A DNA stretch of 64,000 nucleotides from Lucifuga dentata. Taxonomy: Eukaryota; Chordata; Actinopteri; Ophidiiformes; Bythitidae. A program made the position numbers and the translations under genes. Location of the stretch: contig VXCM01000402.1 in the NCBI GenBank assembly GCA_014773175.1, forward strand, positions 401,458 through 465,457, written 5' to 3'. This document shows positions 1-12,067 of the stretch, one piece after another. Within the stretch, counting starts at the first letter, position 1. Each line of letters starts with the position of its first letter. The notes beneath the pieces were generated by a model. That model did not search any database, had not been told where the DNA came from, and saw only the letters and a program-made list of their open reading frames with translations.

Positions 1-325
1 GAAAAATTGTCTTAAGGCCCCAGCACGCTTTACAAGACGTTAGATATAATAATGAAAAAAATGCTCTATAGTACTTAAGAGCTGACTTATCTTTTCTACT
101 TCTGATACTCCCCTCACTGTAACTGACCCCCTGTCACATGGCTGGCTGATGACATGGGCAAAGCTCAACCTGCCATGTGATATTTGGACCAATCATGAGC
201 AGGGACAGGTATAATAAGTAGAAAAGACAAAAGTTCTCCTTGGGAGGCCTGCAGAAAGAAGAACAAAAGAGCCTGAATCAGTGCGTCTTCAGCCTTGCAA
301 GACATCTGGGGCATGCACAAGGGCT
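1..325. other. Unannotated sequence
   Basis: I recognise no gene or repeat in this stretch. It leads into the SINE relic that follows. Confidence 0.5.
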
Positions 326-495
326 TTTAGCAGGATCACGTCACAGCAAGAAAGTCCTGGGTTTGTATCCCAATCAGGGCTTTTCTGTGTCTGTGCAGAT
401 TTCCTCCCACATCAGATTTGGTGAAATGAATGCTGGGGTAGGTTCCCGTCCCTGCAACCCTGCACAGGATAAACAGGTATAGAAAATGGATGAAT
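326..495 (+). repeat. tRNA-headed SINE-like relic
   Basis: The stretch resembles a very common fish interspersed repeat. It has a tRNA-like internal promoter B-box region (GGGTTTGTATCCC), then a 'TTTCTGTGTCTGTGCAG...TTTCCTCCCAC' core, and ends in 'CCTGCACAGGATAAACAGGTATAGAAAATGGATGAATGATGA', which is the typical GATAAGCGG...ATGGATGGATG tail in degraded form. The middle is deleted relative to the usual form of the repeat. A head of the same family lies in reverse at 45735-45885, and a tail alone at 17640-17745. The assignment rests on remembered family structure and was not searched. Confidence 0.6.
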
Positions 496-1118
496 GATGA
501 ACCCCGACGTCAAAAGTCTAATCTGTTCATTGGAGCATATAGCCTTCTGTCAGATCCCCACAGACACAGAGACTAATTGTTTTTGGAAATGTAGCCACTG
601 TGCAACACCTTTGTCAGCGTCACTTTGCTGTTTTCCTTCACCGTGTTTGATATGTTGCTGGGCTGGAAGTTCTGCATTCTGATGGTGTAAAACGAGCAGG
701 ATTGAAGCACCGCCATCGAAGAGGAGGTAATACTGACTGACACAGAGGAAGGCTACAGATGAATAAAGAAAGGAAAAGAATGAGTGAATAGTCTTGTTGA
801 ACACAGAAGTAGAGTGTGTAGGGGTTTAAAGAGTCAGACAGAGAGAGAGAGAGAGACAGATGAGGGTTCAGACTGAGCTGACAGGTGTAATTGGAATCTA
901 AATAGCAGGGAGTGATGCTGAGTGACAGCGGCTTAAACCTTCCTGGTGACGCCCCTCCCTCCTCCCTCCTCCCCTCCCAAGACACACAGCACTCTCATTT
1001 TATCCCACTGAAAATAGGAAGAAAGCGAGAAACATTAAAATCCACCTCCAGGCTTTGACCCTTGTACCTCCCGGTCTCAATATGTGACCTGAAATTTGCA
1101 TCTCAACATCCATCTGTG
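496..1118. other. Unannotated, with a short GA run
   Basis: The stretch contains (GA)n at about 838-858 and otherwise appears unique. Short open frames cross it on both strands, but none has recognisable domains. Confidence 0.5.
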
Positions 1119-1142
1119 ATTTTTTTTTTTTTTTTTTTTTTT
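1119..1142. repeat. poly(T) tract
   Basis: About 24 thymines lie directly upstream of the U6-like fragment. Confidence 0.9.
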
Positions 1143-1182
1143 GTGCTTCGGCAGCACATATCCACAGAGATCAAGCGTGCTC
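1143..1182 (+). pseudogene. U6 snRNA 5'-end fragment
   Basis: GTGCTTCGGCAGCACATAT matches the conserved 5' stem-loop of U6 spliceosomal RNA, lacking three bases of the usual GTGCTCGCTTCGG start. It is followed by 'CCACAGAGATCAAGCGTGCTC', which resembles the U6 ACAGAGA box region after an internal deletion. The conserved body and 3' end are missing and no upstream snRNA promoter elements are visible, so this is a dead copy, probably retroposed. The conserved 5' match is short, so chance resemblance is not fully excluded. Confidence 0.5.
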
Positions 1183-1895
1183 TTAAAGCAAAAATAGCTT
1201 CCTAAAAGTACCCAGCTGAAGTTGCGTCACAGTTTCATGAAAGTTTCTCAGATTATGAAAAAAAAACAAAACTCAGTAACCTGCATGTCCTATTTTCTCC
1301 AGCTGAACACCAGGTCAGCAGGTTCTGATGAAAAGTTTGAAAGTAGACCTGTAAAGTTTACTTCCTGTTACATGAACTTGGTCACCATAATATGGGTGCA
1401 GGAAAAGTGGCTATATTTCTATTACGTACCCTCCAGTGTTCTATTAGTGGGATAATGGAGGGAAACTATTGCCATGGCAACAATGGAAACAGACAGACAC
1501 AGCATTGCACTAATAGGCAAAAAGCTGACAAGGAGATGCTAACGCTGGTAATGGCTAGATGCAAAAGGAACAGGCGGTTTGAAAATGGCAAAGCCTCCAC
1601 CCCCTGTTTTCCTCACATCTTCATCACTCTCATTCTCTGTGAGCGAAGGCCCTCTTCTCTGGTAAACAAGGATGTTATGAAAGCTTTTTTAAGAGTCTGT
1701 AAGAGCCGGAATATCAGCTGAGGATGTATGCTAATGTGTAAAGATGGCTATTGCCCACTGCACAGGAAACAGCTCCTATATTAGCAGACTTTAATGTCCA
1801 TTAGCACCTCGACAGCATAAAATCTTCCATCATTTAGGAGAGTGGATGTTGCTTAGTTGCTGTTTCTTGATAATTATTTGGGTTTTTAGCAAAAA
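1183..1895. other. Unannotated sequence
   Basis: No recognisable gene, RNA or repeat. Two overlapping open frames at 1222-1721 are short and have no family features. Confidence 0.5.
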
Positions 1896-2165
1896 CTAGT
1901 GCAGTGCCTGTTGAAAACATGCCTGTTTGGACCGGGCCGGACTTAATGGTGTTCGCCACAGCCTGCCATCAGTGCCCATGGAACAGAGCATACAGTATGT
2001 TGCCACGCCCAGAGCATATCCTGCTTCTACTTTTTACCAGCACAGCTCAATTTGAGAACTGCTTATCCAAACAACTTCACATATCCTGCATATCCTTGGG
2101 TCCTGAACATTACACCTGCCAAATTTCAACTTCATACAGTTCTGGGTTCTAGAGTTGTTGATGCC
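1896..2165 (+). repeat. Interspersed repeat, family A
   Basis: The stretch starts with CTAGTGCAGTGCCTGTT and runs to TTCTGGGTTCTAGAG. A second copy lies in reverse at 17820-18950, split by a hAT element. Shared blocks include the CTAGTGCAGTGCCTGTT end, 'CAGCCTGCCAT(C/T)AGTGCCC' and 'CTCAATTTGAGAACTGCT...GGGTCCTGA'. No coding capacity and no terminal inverted repeat are visible, so the class is unknown. Confidence 0.7.
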
Positions 2166-2394
2166 ACAGAGATTTCTGTCTTTATAGTTAGATAAAAATA
2201 CACTGATTAAAACAATTACTGATATTTATTTATTGAACAACTTCCACTGTATAACAAACCTGACTTATTGTATGACCCTTGTCTCCTGCACTCAGCTTAC
2301 AAAATGTCAAGAAAAGAAGCATGTTACCTTTAATTGATGTGCAAACTTTGAAGTAAAGATTCTGGTATGTGGCACATGCAAATGGCATGCATCT

Positions 2395-2913
2395 GAAATT
2401 ACCAGGGACATATTTATACAGATTTTCATGTCCTTATTATCATTTGGGGTCTGTTTTTTGAAAACTTTGCAATGCTTTAATTTGCAAAAAACACAGAGAT
2501 CCACTTCTGCTCTCCCTTGCTGCAGCACAGTTGTGCATATTGAGTGAAAACAGCCCTTATTGGACTGTCTCTTTAAGGACCTTCCTGAAAAGCCTGCTCT
2601 GTGTGTATTGTGTCACGTCTGAAATGACTGCAAAAACACAGATGCCGGCCACATTTCTCATCAGCCTCATATTTGGTGGGTGTGTCTTACCAGATGTGTA
2701 TGCAGATAAATTCTTAAATTCATATCATACATGTTCATTTCAACATGTTCCAGAAGTAAAAAAAACAATTAAAACAAAGCTTTCAGTGCAGTTCATGCTG
2801 GATGCATTTATTCTGGCATGAACCTTGAGTTTTGCATTGTTGATAATGTTCCACATAAACTCTCTATTATATTACAGTGAGAGAAATTACCTAAAAGCAT
2901 TATATTTCCCCAT
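2395..2913 (+). repeat. Family B element (TTAA-type MITE relic)
   Basis: It is homologous to 13520-13753 and 46399-46938. Shared blocks are a 'CAGGGACATA' start, 'CACTTCTGCTCTCCCTTGCTGCAGCAC', 'TGAGTGAAAACA', 'GGTGGGTGTGTCTTACCAG' and 'ACATGTTCCAGAAGTAAA'. The best-preserved copy, at 46399, has ends of the TTAA-AGGGGAT type, which suggests a TTAA-targeting DNA transposon. No transposase is seen. Confidence 0.6.
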
Positions 2914-2917
2914 TTAA

Positions 2918-2965
2918 AGGACCATACCGGTGATTTTGCATGTTTAAGTAAATGAAGAAATGAAT
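2918..2965 (+). repeat. Solitary end of TTAA MITE family 1
   Basis: TTAA followed by AGGACCATACCGGTGATTTTGCATGTTTAAG matches the terminus of the elements at 12068, 16459, 41747 and 59185. No matching opposite end was found nearby. It directly abuts the family B copy. Confidence 0.6.
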
Positions 2966-3566
2966 TGCTGTAGAAACACACATTGATTTCTGCATGGACA
3001 TCTAAAGTCCACAATGCGTTGACGCCACAAGATACATTTCACACACAAATGACTCACCTTTGCCTTGTATGCTGACATTATTGCCATTCACCATTCTCAC
3101 AAATAATGTATGTAAGAATGAAAGCAATGAGTTGACAGGATGATCAAATATTATTCTGCAGAGGTAATTACACATGCCCTTTTTCCTTTGAAACACGAGA
3201 ATGACATTTACATTAATCATGGGAACAGTACATATAGTATTCTTCCTTAAATTTGGCTCCATCTTCAATTTAACTGTAATTCATTATGCTTGGGAACGAC
3301 ACCATTCCTCACTTGGCATTCTGTTCTGAGTTATGTTGTCCAAACCGCATCACCTCTGACATTTTCTGCAAGCTGCTTTCTTTTTTACTCCTTCCAAAGA
3401 AAAGTGAAGTCTCTCATTTTCTTGGAACAGTCTTCATACAGTAATAACCATTATTAACATGCCATTGTTGGTTATTTGGGTGCAATTGCCATGGCAACTG
3501 ATTCACCTAAGCTGGTTGGAGTAGGCAGCTCTCCAGACCCATAAGCCTCGGCACATTAATTTACGT
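2966..3566. other. Unannotated sequence
   Basis: AT-rich sequence with no recognisable feature apart from the border with the GA microsatellite. Confidence 0.5.
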
Positions 3567-3592
3567 GAAAGAGAGGGAGAAAGAAAGAGAAG

Positions 3593-3643
<51 letters not shown>

Positions 3644-3660
3644 NGAGAAAGAAAGAGAAG

Positions 3661-3691
<31 letters not shown>
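3567..3691. repeat. (GA)n microsatellite with an n junction
   Basis: Long AG/GA array interrupted by an n at 3644. The block 'GAGAAAGAAAGAGAAGGAGG' occurs on both sides of the n, so the array is probably counted twice. Confidence 0.9.
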
Positions 3692-3696
<5 letters not shown>

Positions 3697-3768
3697 TGTT
3701 TCTATTAGTGGCTAGTTAGATTAGAACTTGAGAAAGGCAGGGAGAGAGACGGCAAGATGAAAGGAGAC

Positions 3769-3801
<33 letters not shown>
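3769..3801. repeat. (AG)n microsatellite
   Basis: A run of AG dinucleotides broken by one GG step. Confidence 0.9.
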
Positions 3802-3804
<3 letters not shown>

Positions 3805-4493
3805 CAAAAGAATAGTCCTTCATGGTTGATTCACTGGGATTAAAATAAAGACGTTTGCTGCAGGGTGGCCACATTTTGCTGCACAAACTACAGCCCATAA
3901 CATAAAAATCATCAGCGTACCATGTCTGAATATATCGAATCATATACAATAAGGATTCATGGACTGCATGAGATATCAAACATGCTGCTAAAATCCAACA
4001 AATTATCATTTTAATAACAAATAATAACTTAGAATTAATTTTTGTCATGTAACTGGCATCCAGGGTGCAAACTTTTACCTTTTATTTGCAGATTATTAAG
4101 GGTAACTGTTTTCAGTTCTTGCCAAATTTTTTGAAAGAAAAAATTTGAAAGAAAAAATTTTCGCTTTATAAATGAGCTTATTTAGCTTATTTAGCATGAT
4201 GCTATGTAGTTAAGGTGCATTATTATGAAATACCCCTCTAGCCCCATTATTTCTCAGTTTTTACTTTTTTTTAATTTATTCTTTTTTTTTTATCAAGAAT
4301 ATTTGATTAAAACAGATTTCCTGACATATTTTGTTTTCTGACTCACCCAAAAGTTTGCTGTTTTTTTTTTTGTTTGTTTGTTTGTTTTGTCTTCAAGACA
4401 TATTTCACCTTAGCGTACACAAAACAAGGTCAGTTAACAGTAAATGCAGCTTACCGACAGCCTTCACGGATACAAATTGAAAACTACTTTTTC
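3802..4493. other. Unannotated, AT-rich
   Basis: Contains short T tracts and a small direct repeat (GAAAGAAAAAATTT, twice, near 4133-4160). No gene is seen. Confidence 0.5.
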
Positions 4494-4549
4494 AAAAAAA
4501 AAAAAANAAAAAAAAAAAAACACACACACACACACACACATACACACAC
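4494..4549. repeat. poly(A) with n, then (CA)n
   Basis: A poly(A) tract with an n at 4507 runs into about 14 CA units broken by one TA. The poly(A) length is unreliable at the n. Confidence 0.85.
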
Positions 4550-5786
4550 CAGACAACAACCAGACTGTTACTTATTCAAAGTTTCTGAAAGTAAAGAAGC
4601 AATAAATGTTAAAGTGTTTGCACTGCAGCTGCTATTTTTATAATCTGATCTCCACAGATTTTTCCCGTGACTCAGATTTCAAACTCGAGCCCACTGTTTT
4701 GTTTCATTTTTTTTCATATTCAAAATGAAATAGTAATTGAAAAATAAAATTTAAAAATAATTAAGCTTATACATGGTTCAACAAATTAGATTATTAATAG
4801 AAGTTACTGTGATAGAGAGTAGTGTCTGATAAAAACCCAAAGGCACAAGCATATATACACTGCAAAAGATGATGTAGAATAATCCCTTACACACACACAC
4901 ATTCATCTCTTTTCTCTCACCTCCTCTCCTTTTCTCACTTGATCTTCTTTTATAAAGCGACATTTATGAAACTTGTCTGAGCAGAAGAGGGAGAGAAAAA
5001 AACAAGTTATAACAGAACAGAAATAGAAAACAGTGGGGGGTCCTTAAAGAGACAGCAGTCTAAGAGACAGCATTTAAACTAGCCTGTTTTCATTCAGTGG
5101 GCACAGTGCTGCTGCAGCAAAGGAGTGTATAAGAGGACTAATGTGTTTTATTGCATATTAAAACATTGTAATGGTTTCATAATAGACCATAAATGAAAAT
5201 AAGAACATGGAAATCTGTGCATGTCATCTTTAAATATTCACAATTCTGTCATAGTAGTTTATAATGGAAATGAAAATCCTTATGTCATCACAAATCTAAC
5301 TTAATTTACTATCAGTCTCCAGCCTCATGCTGCTCAGTACACTCTGTATTTTGTAATGAATCCCTTCAAACATTACATCACCTTGGTGAGAGGCTGAGTA
5401 AATCAGGTCCAGAGATTTACTTTTAGTCTTGCTTACGTTGGTTCACACTGAGTTTATACTGGCTGCTCCGTCCCGTCACATGAGGAAACAGCAGAGCTCA
5501 AATGATGGCGGCTGTGAACAAAAATGACACTGATGAGCTTAAAGAATGGACAAAAAGCCAGAGTTAGTGTGTGCTCATGCTGTTATTCTAAGAGGGACTA
5601 AGAGACAGAAAACTGACTGAGAACAGCTTCTGATTCTGTTTGCGTGTCGATGCCAGGAAATCACGACAACAAGATGAGTGAATAAATCCTGAGCTCTCCG
5701 AACGCTCCAAGTAGAAAACTCACCTCACATACAAACTTAAATAAAAAAGAAATAAAATGGTTTTCTTGAAGCTGCCTGCTAATTCT

Positions 5787-5788
<2 letters not shown>
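4550..5788. other. Unannotated sequence
   Basis: Mostly unique AT-rich DNA. At 5503-5565 a short open frame begins ATGATGGCGGCTGTGAAC, with a fair start context, but it stops after about 20 codons and has no recognised family. Confidence 0.45.
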
Positions 5789-5828
<40 letters not shown>

Positions 5829-5839
5829 NCTCTCTCTCA
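5789..5839. repeat. (CT)n microsatellite with n
   Basis: About 24 CT units with an n at 5829. The copy number is not trustworthy. Confidence 0.9.
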
Positions 5840-6227
5840 CATTTCACTGTTGCCCAAAAGCCATGCCAGTCTACCTACCATACATCCACCTGTCTGCCTC
5901 CTCTGCTGGATGTCCTCCTGCCTGTACAGAGGAATGACGTAGAAATCAAAGGGAAGGAGTTGTTGATTTGCATAAACCAGATACTGATTGCAACATTTAG
6001 CGAGCTGGGGTCAGGCTGCAGATGGTATATATATTTGATCTGTGTTTAGATTTCTTTTGGCTGGAGGTGACGTGCCTTGATGTGGTCTTCTGCAGGTCTG
6101 TTTAACCTGTGCAGTTTTTATTTGCCTCCTAGCCAGTTATCTTGATGCCTTGTTTCATTCTTTGTTTGACCCTGGTGTGTGCTGCAGAGAGAGAAGGAGA
6201 GAGAGAGAGAGAGAGATCCTTTTGTTG
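5840..6227. other. Unannotated, with a short GA run
   Basis: Unique-looking sequence with a short (GA)n at about 6187-6215 directly before the family D element. Confidence 0.5.
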
Positions 6228-6922
6228 CGTTCCACAGACCTCGGAACTCAGATTTTCTGACTTCTTACTTGGAAAAATGCGTTGGAACGGCACTTGAAGT
6301 CGGAGCTCCGGCTGGGAAANTTCTGACTTCTTACTTGGAAAAATGCGTTGGAACGGCACTTGAAGTCGGAGCTCCGGCTGGGAAACCTGGACAAAATGAT
6401 CTACCCTGACTTACCGAGTATGACGTCACTCAACATGTCAGCGCTGTGGAAGCGAGCTTTGTGAATAGAAATGATCAGCTAAAAGGTGAATAAAATATTT
6501 TTTCTTGCTTGAAATTGAAAGAAAAAGGTCAGAATATATCGCCATGGTAACTATCTATTTTGTATAATAATTGTTTGCCATTGATACATAAGTGTAAATA
6601 ATTTCATAATATTACTTCTCTGCACAAAGTTTAATACCCACTGTGATTAATATGATTGTAAAACAACACAACCAAACAGTCCTGTAGTCTAACTTTACTT
6701 TAGTTAGCATTTATTATGAAGTTTAATTAATTTTACAGTATTTATTGGTGTTCAGCTGCTTTTTTGATTACATTTAGCTGAAACGGTTTGAGGTTGGAAG
6801 TTGAAGCTTCCAACTGGGAAAAATTCGACTTCCGAGGTCTGTGAACGCAGCNTTTGAGGTTGGAAGTTGAAGCTTCCAACTGGGAAAAATTCGACTTCCG
6901 AGGTCTGTGAACGCAGCATTTA
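6228..6922 (+). mobile_element. Family D foldback MITE
   Basis: The ends are inverted: TGTTGCGTTCCACAGACCTC on the left and, read on the minus strand, TGCTGCGTTCACAGACCTC on the right. Each end is followed by a related arm of the type CGGAA...GGAAAAAT. The interior is non-coding. A near-identical but left-truncated copy lies at 34617-35068, and single arms at 37025-37133 and 39903-39985. Two n junctions (6320 and 6852) each carry an exact 65-bp repeat (6255-6319/6321-6385 and 6787-6851/6853-6917), so the true element is about 130 bases shorter. A clear target duplication could not be fixed, so the superfamily is undecided (hAT or Harbinger/ISL2EU-like are possible). Confidence 0.75.
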
Positions 6923-7962
6923 TAACAAAGTGGATCTGAGGAGGTTTTCAGGAATACTGCAGTAGGAAATGGGAATATACTGCAACGTTCCAGAGTAACA
7001 GTTCATATAAACGTGTGTAATGTGAATTCATGGCCTTTGTTAGCATCAACTTCACACAGCAAACACACCAGACTAGCATTTGTGTATTCTACTCCTTCTC
7101 CCACACACACTTAGACCAACAACTGAAACCGGAAGTATACCACAGCTAATGCCCCAGCCCAGCCCTCTCAAGCTACCAACCGTCATGTGACCAGGTGGAG
7201 CATGCAAGCCAATGATTTACAGCAAAGAACACCAGACAGAAGACAAAAATTAAAGATTCAGAGCAAAATTTCAAACTAAATTAGGAACTACTTTACACAG
7301 GACTATGTGGTTCCTTCAGTGAGTTCCTCATAGCTGCACAGCACTTTGGCAACTGTGAAGACTGTGGAAAGAACAGTAGGTGAATGCCTACAGTGTGACA
7401 TCTGCATCATTTCTACAACACAAATACACAACTTGATGACAAGATCTCTTCCTGACAGATTGAGCTATTATCTAATGTCGATAAGAAAAACATCAATGAG
7501 TCTTTTATGATGAGGGTACCAGAATATGTTTGTCAGAGTCCCGTAATAGCATGCATTGTATCATAGCACTTACTGCTACATCTGCCAGAGCTACTTCCAT
7601 TTGGTTGTAGTTTTACTTCATTATTTAATTTTTTCAGCATCGCATTAAAAGTAATTCCAAGTCCTGACAAATCTAACAAGATCTAGTTGTTTTGCTGTGT
7701 ACAAAAAACAAGCTAAACAAGCTATTTAAAAATGGTGGTTGTCCACCTTCTATCTGACCAATCAACAACATGCGAGCTCCATCCAACAGTTCCAGAACCA
7801 TCAAAGAGTACTTACTCTTAAGTAGGATGTGATGATGGTTCTGGAATATAGTTCCAGTACCAAAATGGTTCCTGCTTTCTTTGTGCAAGATGAAACAAAA
7901 GTTCCTGAGTTGCTGAAATAGTTTGTGATTTGAGAAAAGGGGCTTTTCTTAATAAATGTATT
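6923..7962. other. Unannotated sequence
   Basis: No recognised gene or repeat. Confidence 0.5.
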
Positions 7963-8015
7963 AAAAAAAAAAAACAAAAACAAAAAAAAAAAAAAAAAAN
8001 AAAAAAAAAAAAAAA
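7963..8015. repeat. poly(A) tract with n
   Basis: A-rich tract with an n at 8000, a contig junction in a homopolymer. Confidence 0.85.
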
Positions 8016-9111
8016 CAGATTTAAAGCTGGAAGTTAAAAAAAAAAAACTATCATGAAATGAGTGACATGTTTGGTAATATAAGAATAATATCAGCAATAG
8101 ATGGCATTTTATCCACATTTGCAAAGAATGGATCTCAACGGTTAATTCTTTTCCATCTACTTCTCCAGTCTGGACTGTGCCAAGAAAGCTTCTAAGTGTA
8201 TGCTGATTTAGAGACAACTGTCTCAAAGAGTTGGAAACAACATTTAGCCAACATCTAGTTTTAATGTTTTAATGTTATTGGAGCCATAAATACAATGAAG
8301 TGCCTTCATTCCCTGTAGCACTGCTAAAAGCTTATATTTATTAATGCAACTGGGAGGGAGTTCAGTGAAGAAAGAAATGGAAGTGCGTTTGTTGAACATC
8401 GAGCAGCACTGTACAGCTCACACTATATCTTTGTAAATTACAACAGCAATTAGAATTAGCAAAATACTAGCATTGATTAACACAGCTTCCATTATTCTCC
8501 CAGCCAAGGGTAAGAGTAGCATGGCTTAAACTCGAATGTATAACTCTGACACAACGTGTCAGGGTGATTTGTGCCTGTCGACACGATTTATGTCCGTGCT
8601 GAGCTAACACTGCCAACACAGGAAGCAAAGTGACGCTAAAATTCTGTATAATTAATAGAGACGCTTAAACTTTTCATATGTGCATACACTGATATAAACA
8701 TGAAACAAATAGCATGAATATTTGTATTTCACAAATACAAGGTTGAATAATGACACGTTAATTTGCCAGAGCTTAGCAATTAGGTGAAACATAACGCTAA
8801 TTTCATCTCTCTTTCATCCTCTGGAATATGATAATGTAATAATATAATGCGGAGCAGCATTACATGGGTAGGCACTACATGTTCGTGCTTTTAAGTGACG
8901 GTTAAAAAATATATTAAATGAATAATTAACAATCTCCAACTGGGATTGTAGCCAGCAGTCAACTCCCCAAAGGCCACAGTGTCTGAGAGGGAGTTCCAGA
9001 AACACGAGGCTGAAGCTGCTCCATCACATGTGCACGGAGGAAAATGTGACGCTTGTGTACTTAGAATGACTCACGGTGTGTATTCTTTCCCAAAACTATG
9101 TCTTTTATGTG
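8016..9111. other. Unannotated sequence
   Basis: Unique-looking AT-rich DNA, nothing recognised. Confidence 0.5.
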
Positions 9112-9246
9112 TAAGATTTAATGGCTCATGTTCCTCTGTTTGTGCTTTAAAATATTTACAATTTAGTTACAGTTAATANTAAGATTTAATGGCTCATGTT
9201 CCTCTGTTTGTGCTTTAAAATATTTACAATTTAGTTACAGTTAATA
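9112..9246. repeat. 67-bp exact repeat around n 9179 (assembly)
   Basis: Bases 9112-9178 recur at 9180-9246 with a single n between. The pattern matches many other places in the window and reads as unmerged contig overlap. Confidence 0.85.
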
Positions 9247-10095
9247 GTCAATTAAAATTATATTCTTCACAATTCATAAATTTATTCTTTACAATTATAA
9301 GTTTATATCAGTGTTACTTGCAGTTTAACTTAAATATTTACAGGCTGAAAATATATGCATTTGATCTGAGTTCTGAGTTCTGCCTTCTCTGTTTGTGATT
9401 GGTTGCTATGAGTCACGTGTTAAAAAAACAAAAAAACAAGGAAGTGGTGGTGTGTGGATCAGGAAGCATAGTTTTTTTTTTTATTTTCTGTCTGCATATA
9501 TAGTTGTGGTATATGCCAAGATTGGCATAACCATTTTTTATAGTATATATGCAATTTGATCAATTCAATTAGCAACAGACAGATAATATAGTGCATGAGT
9601 GAATGTGTGTGAGTGTGACCTTCACCGGCCCTCCTTGACCAACCTATCATGTTTTATTTAAAACTAACAAACAGTTTCTATCAAGGAGGGCTAAACATCT
9701 GAACAGGAAGCAGAGTTTTGGATTAAAAAAAGCTGTTGAAATGAAATCTGTGTCCATCCGGCTCATCTTTTAAAGTAAATGTGTTTCTACCACCATCGAC
9801 CGAACTCAAAGCTTACGTATGCTTGCATGACGTGCATGTGATCTTGACCACCCAGCTTGTCCAAATGAAGTGCGGGCAGACCGTGGCTGTCGCTCAGGAG
9901 TGCCTCTTGCATGGCAAAATTTAAAAAAAGGGAAGGCCTTGTGCACATTTTCCACCCGCATCACTAGGTCATGTGATATGACCTTGTCGAACAAAGAGTT
10001 GTGATGATGAAGCTTAGTCCAGTGGGGGAGTAGAGGGGGAGAGGCTTCAAATCAGCTGGTGATGAAAACCGTCCTGACTTAAAATACTTCTGAAA
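9247..10095. other. Unannotated sequence
   Basis: No recognised gene or repeat. Confidence 0.5.
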
Positions 10096-10230
10096 GCCAA
10101 GACCAAGGGGTCTAAATACTGCTGCTAATATAATTAAACCAGGTTCACACAGGTCCTGAGCCNGCCAAGACCAAGGGGTCTAAATACTGCTGCTAATATA
10201 ATTAAACCAGGTTCACACAGGTCCTGAGCC
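10096..10230. repeat. 67-bp exact repeat around n 10163 (assembly)
   Basis: Bases 10096-10162 recur at 10164-10230, with the single n between them. Confidence 0.85.
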
Positions 10231-12063
10231 TAAGGGTTCGGGTCAGCCTTTTTGTCCAAGGAATAGCTCTATTCCTGGGCTACAGAGCAGAGCCGAGACT
10301 CCTGTCCTCAGGCTCTCTTCAGGCTTGTGCTTTTCCATTTAATGCCGATACCAGGGTTGGGGTGGAGGAGGTGGATGACAGGGGTTGAGGAGGCCGTGTA
10401 CTGAGAGAGTAATGAGAGGCATTATGGAGCTGAATGTTGTGAAACTGAGAGGGAGAAGTGAAGCGATCCCAGCCGGGAGGTTCCTGAGGATCAAGACCCA
10501 GTGGCTGACCCTTAACCTTTGACCATGCAGATTAGTCCCAGGGGCCTGGGGATCGACATGGACTCTAAGCAGGGGGCCGCAGTGGGATTTCAGGGAGGAA
10601 AAAGGGTCTCATGATTTGAAAAAGAACTCTGCATTTTGAGAAGGCGACTCAGTTGTAAGCAGTCGCTTGCTTGAAACAGCAGCCATCATAGCAGCATGCC
10701 ATTTTGTGCCTCTTTCTTTGCATATAACTCTTCTAAATTGGTCTCTGAATGGTTTTTGTAGTTTTTCCTGTACTAAGAAATGGAAAAAGATGAGGAGGAT
10801 TATGATAAATGAACAAAGAGAAATGAAATGGAAAAACTGGAGTAGCTCTAAATATTGTGTCTGGCTCTCATGTCTTTGTTAATACTGTATTACCCTTTGG
10901 CTGAGCTCACATAGCTGCTGGATCCAAAAATTGCATGCCTTGACCACCAGCTGAGCCATAGATATCTGAGTAGAAACCACACACCAGGCCTGGCAGGGTC
11001 GATAGCCTACAAGTGCCAGGGAGGTTCACCACAGGATTCTACAGGGGAGTAGCGAGATCCCTTTGGCATCATCTGACACCAGAACATCTTGCCCAAAGGG
11101 AACATGGGGATATCAAAGGGAGGCTAACAATCAAAAGGATAGGGAAAATAGTATCGAATAAAGGGACAGAAAGTTTATTTAATACTTTAATACCACTTGT
11201 GCTTTGATATTTGGTCCACAGATGTGATCAGATCAATCTTTTCTCTTATGGTGGTCAGACTTAATTCAGACGCAATTGCCTGAACACTTGGTTTACTTGG
11301 CACTCGGCTTGACCTGAGAATTGCAAGCATAGACTTATAGTAAATCAGTTTGATTTTTTATTTTATTACCCAGTAAATCGGAAGAATGAAAGCTGACTTT
11401 ATGGTTTATTTTGCTTAACTGGTCATGCTGTCATTTACTGATGGTTCACAAAAGCTGTAATTTGGAAGGAATGTAGAATGAATCATCAAAGGCATTAATA
11501 TTCGACTAAAAATAAAGGTAATTTATGCTATATGCCAAGGGAATATGGTAATACAATCAGCTAATTAGTCAACATTGTCCATTTATTGTAGTCATCATTG
11601 CGATCCTGAAATTGCATAAGCTAGGTTTGAAACCATTTTCACTGAGGGCTGAGAGGTTTTTTCAATCCTGGTAAATCTTCCTCCGGCTGAATTTATTGAT
11701 TAGCTCCTCTCTGATTGAGCCAGTGCTGATCATTGAAATCAGCTAGTGTCGTTTTCAGTTGGGCTGAAAACATTCAGCCATCCAAGGCAAGTGGCTGGAG
11801 ACCCATGCTGTAAGTGCAAGGTTACAGGGTGAATGTTTAAGCAGCAAGTGTCAAGTTTATCAAAGTACAAATACCTGCTAAGCCCCACTGCACAATGCAC
11901 TGAAGGGACCGAAAGTGATTTCAAAAATTTATTTCTTCACTTGCAATTGCTCAAGATTCGCTTGAGATTCAAGGTGAATTTGACAAGAATTTGTCAAAAA
12001 ATCTGGTTTGAGTTTTTCTTTGAGACTATAGAGTTGCATAACTTAAGACTTGCCCTGGAGTCC
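10231..12063. other. Unannotated, partly GC-richer
   Basis: 10250-10640 is richer in GC than its surroundings and free of recognised repeats, so it is a possible conserved non-coding stretch. No splice-framed open reading frame was convincing. The remainder is plain AT-rich sequence. Confidence 0.4.
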
Positions 12064-12067
12064 TTAA

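Noticed and set aside
1143..1182. Functional U6 snRNA gene
   Set aside because: Only the 5' end is conserved; the body, 3' end and promoter elements are missing.
4374..4643. Frames rich in lysine or phenylalanine (also at 7801, 15034, 16470, 23733, 25117, 30796, 49090, 58733)
   Set aside because: They are translations of poly(A)/poly(T) tracts at n junctions.
6129..6409. Open frames on both strands with a repeated peptide
   Set aside because: The repeat comes from the exact 65-bp block around n 6320, and the frames lie in the arm of a MITE.
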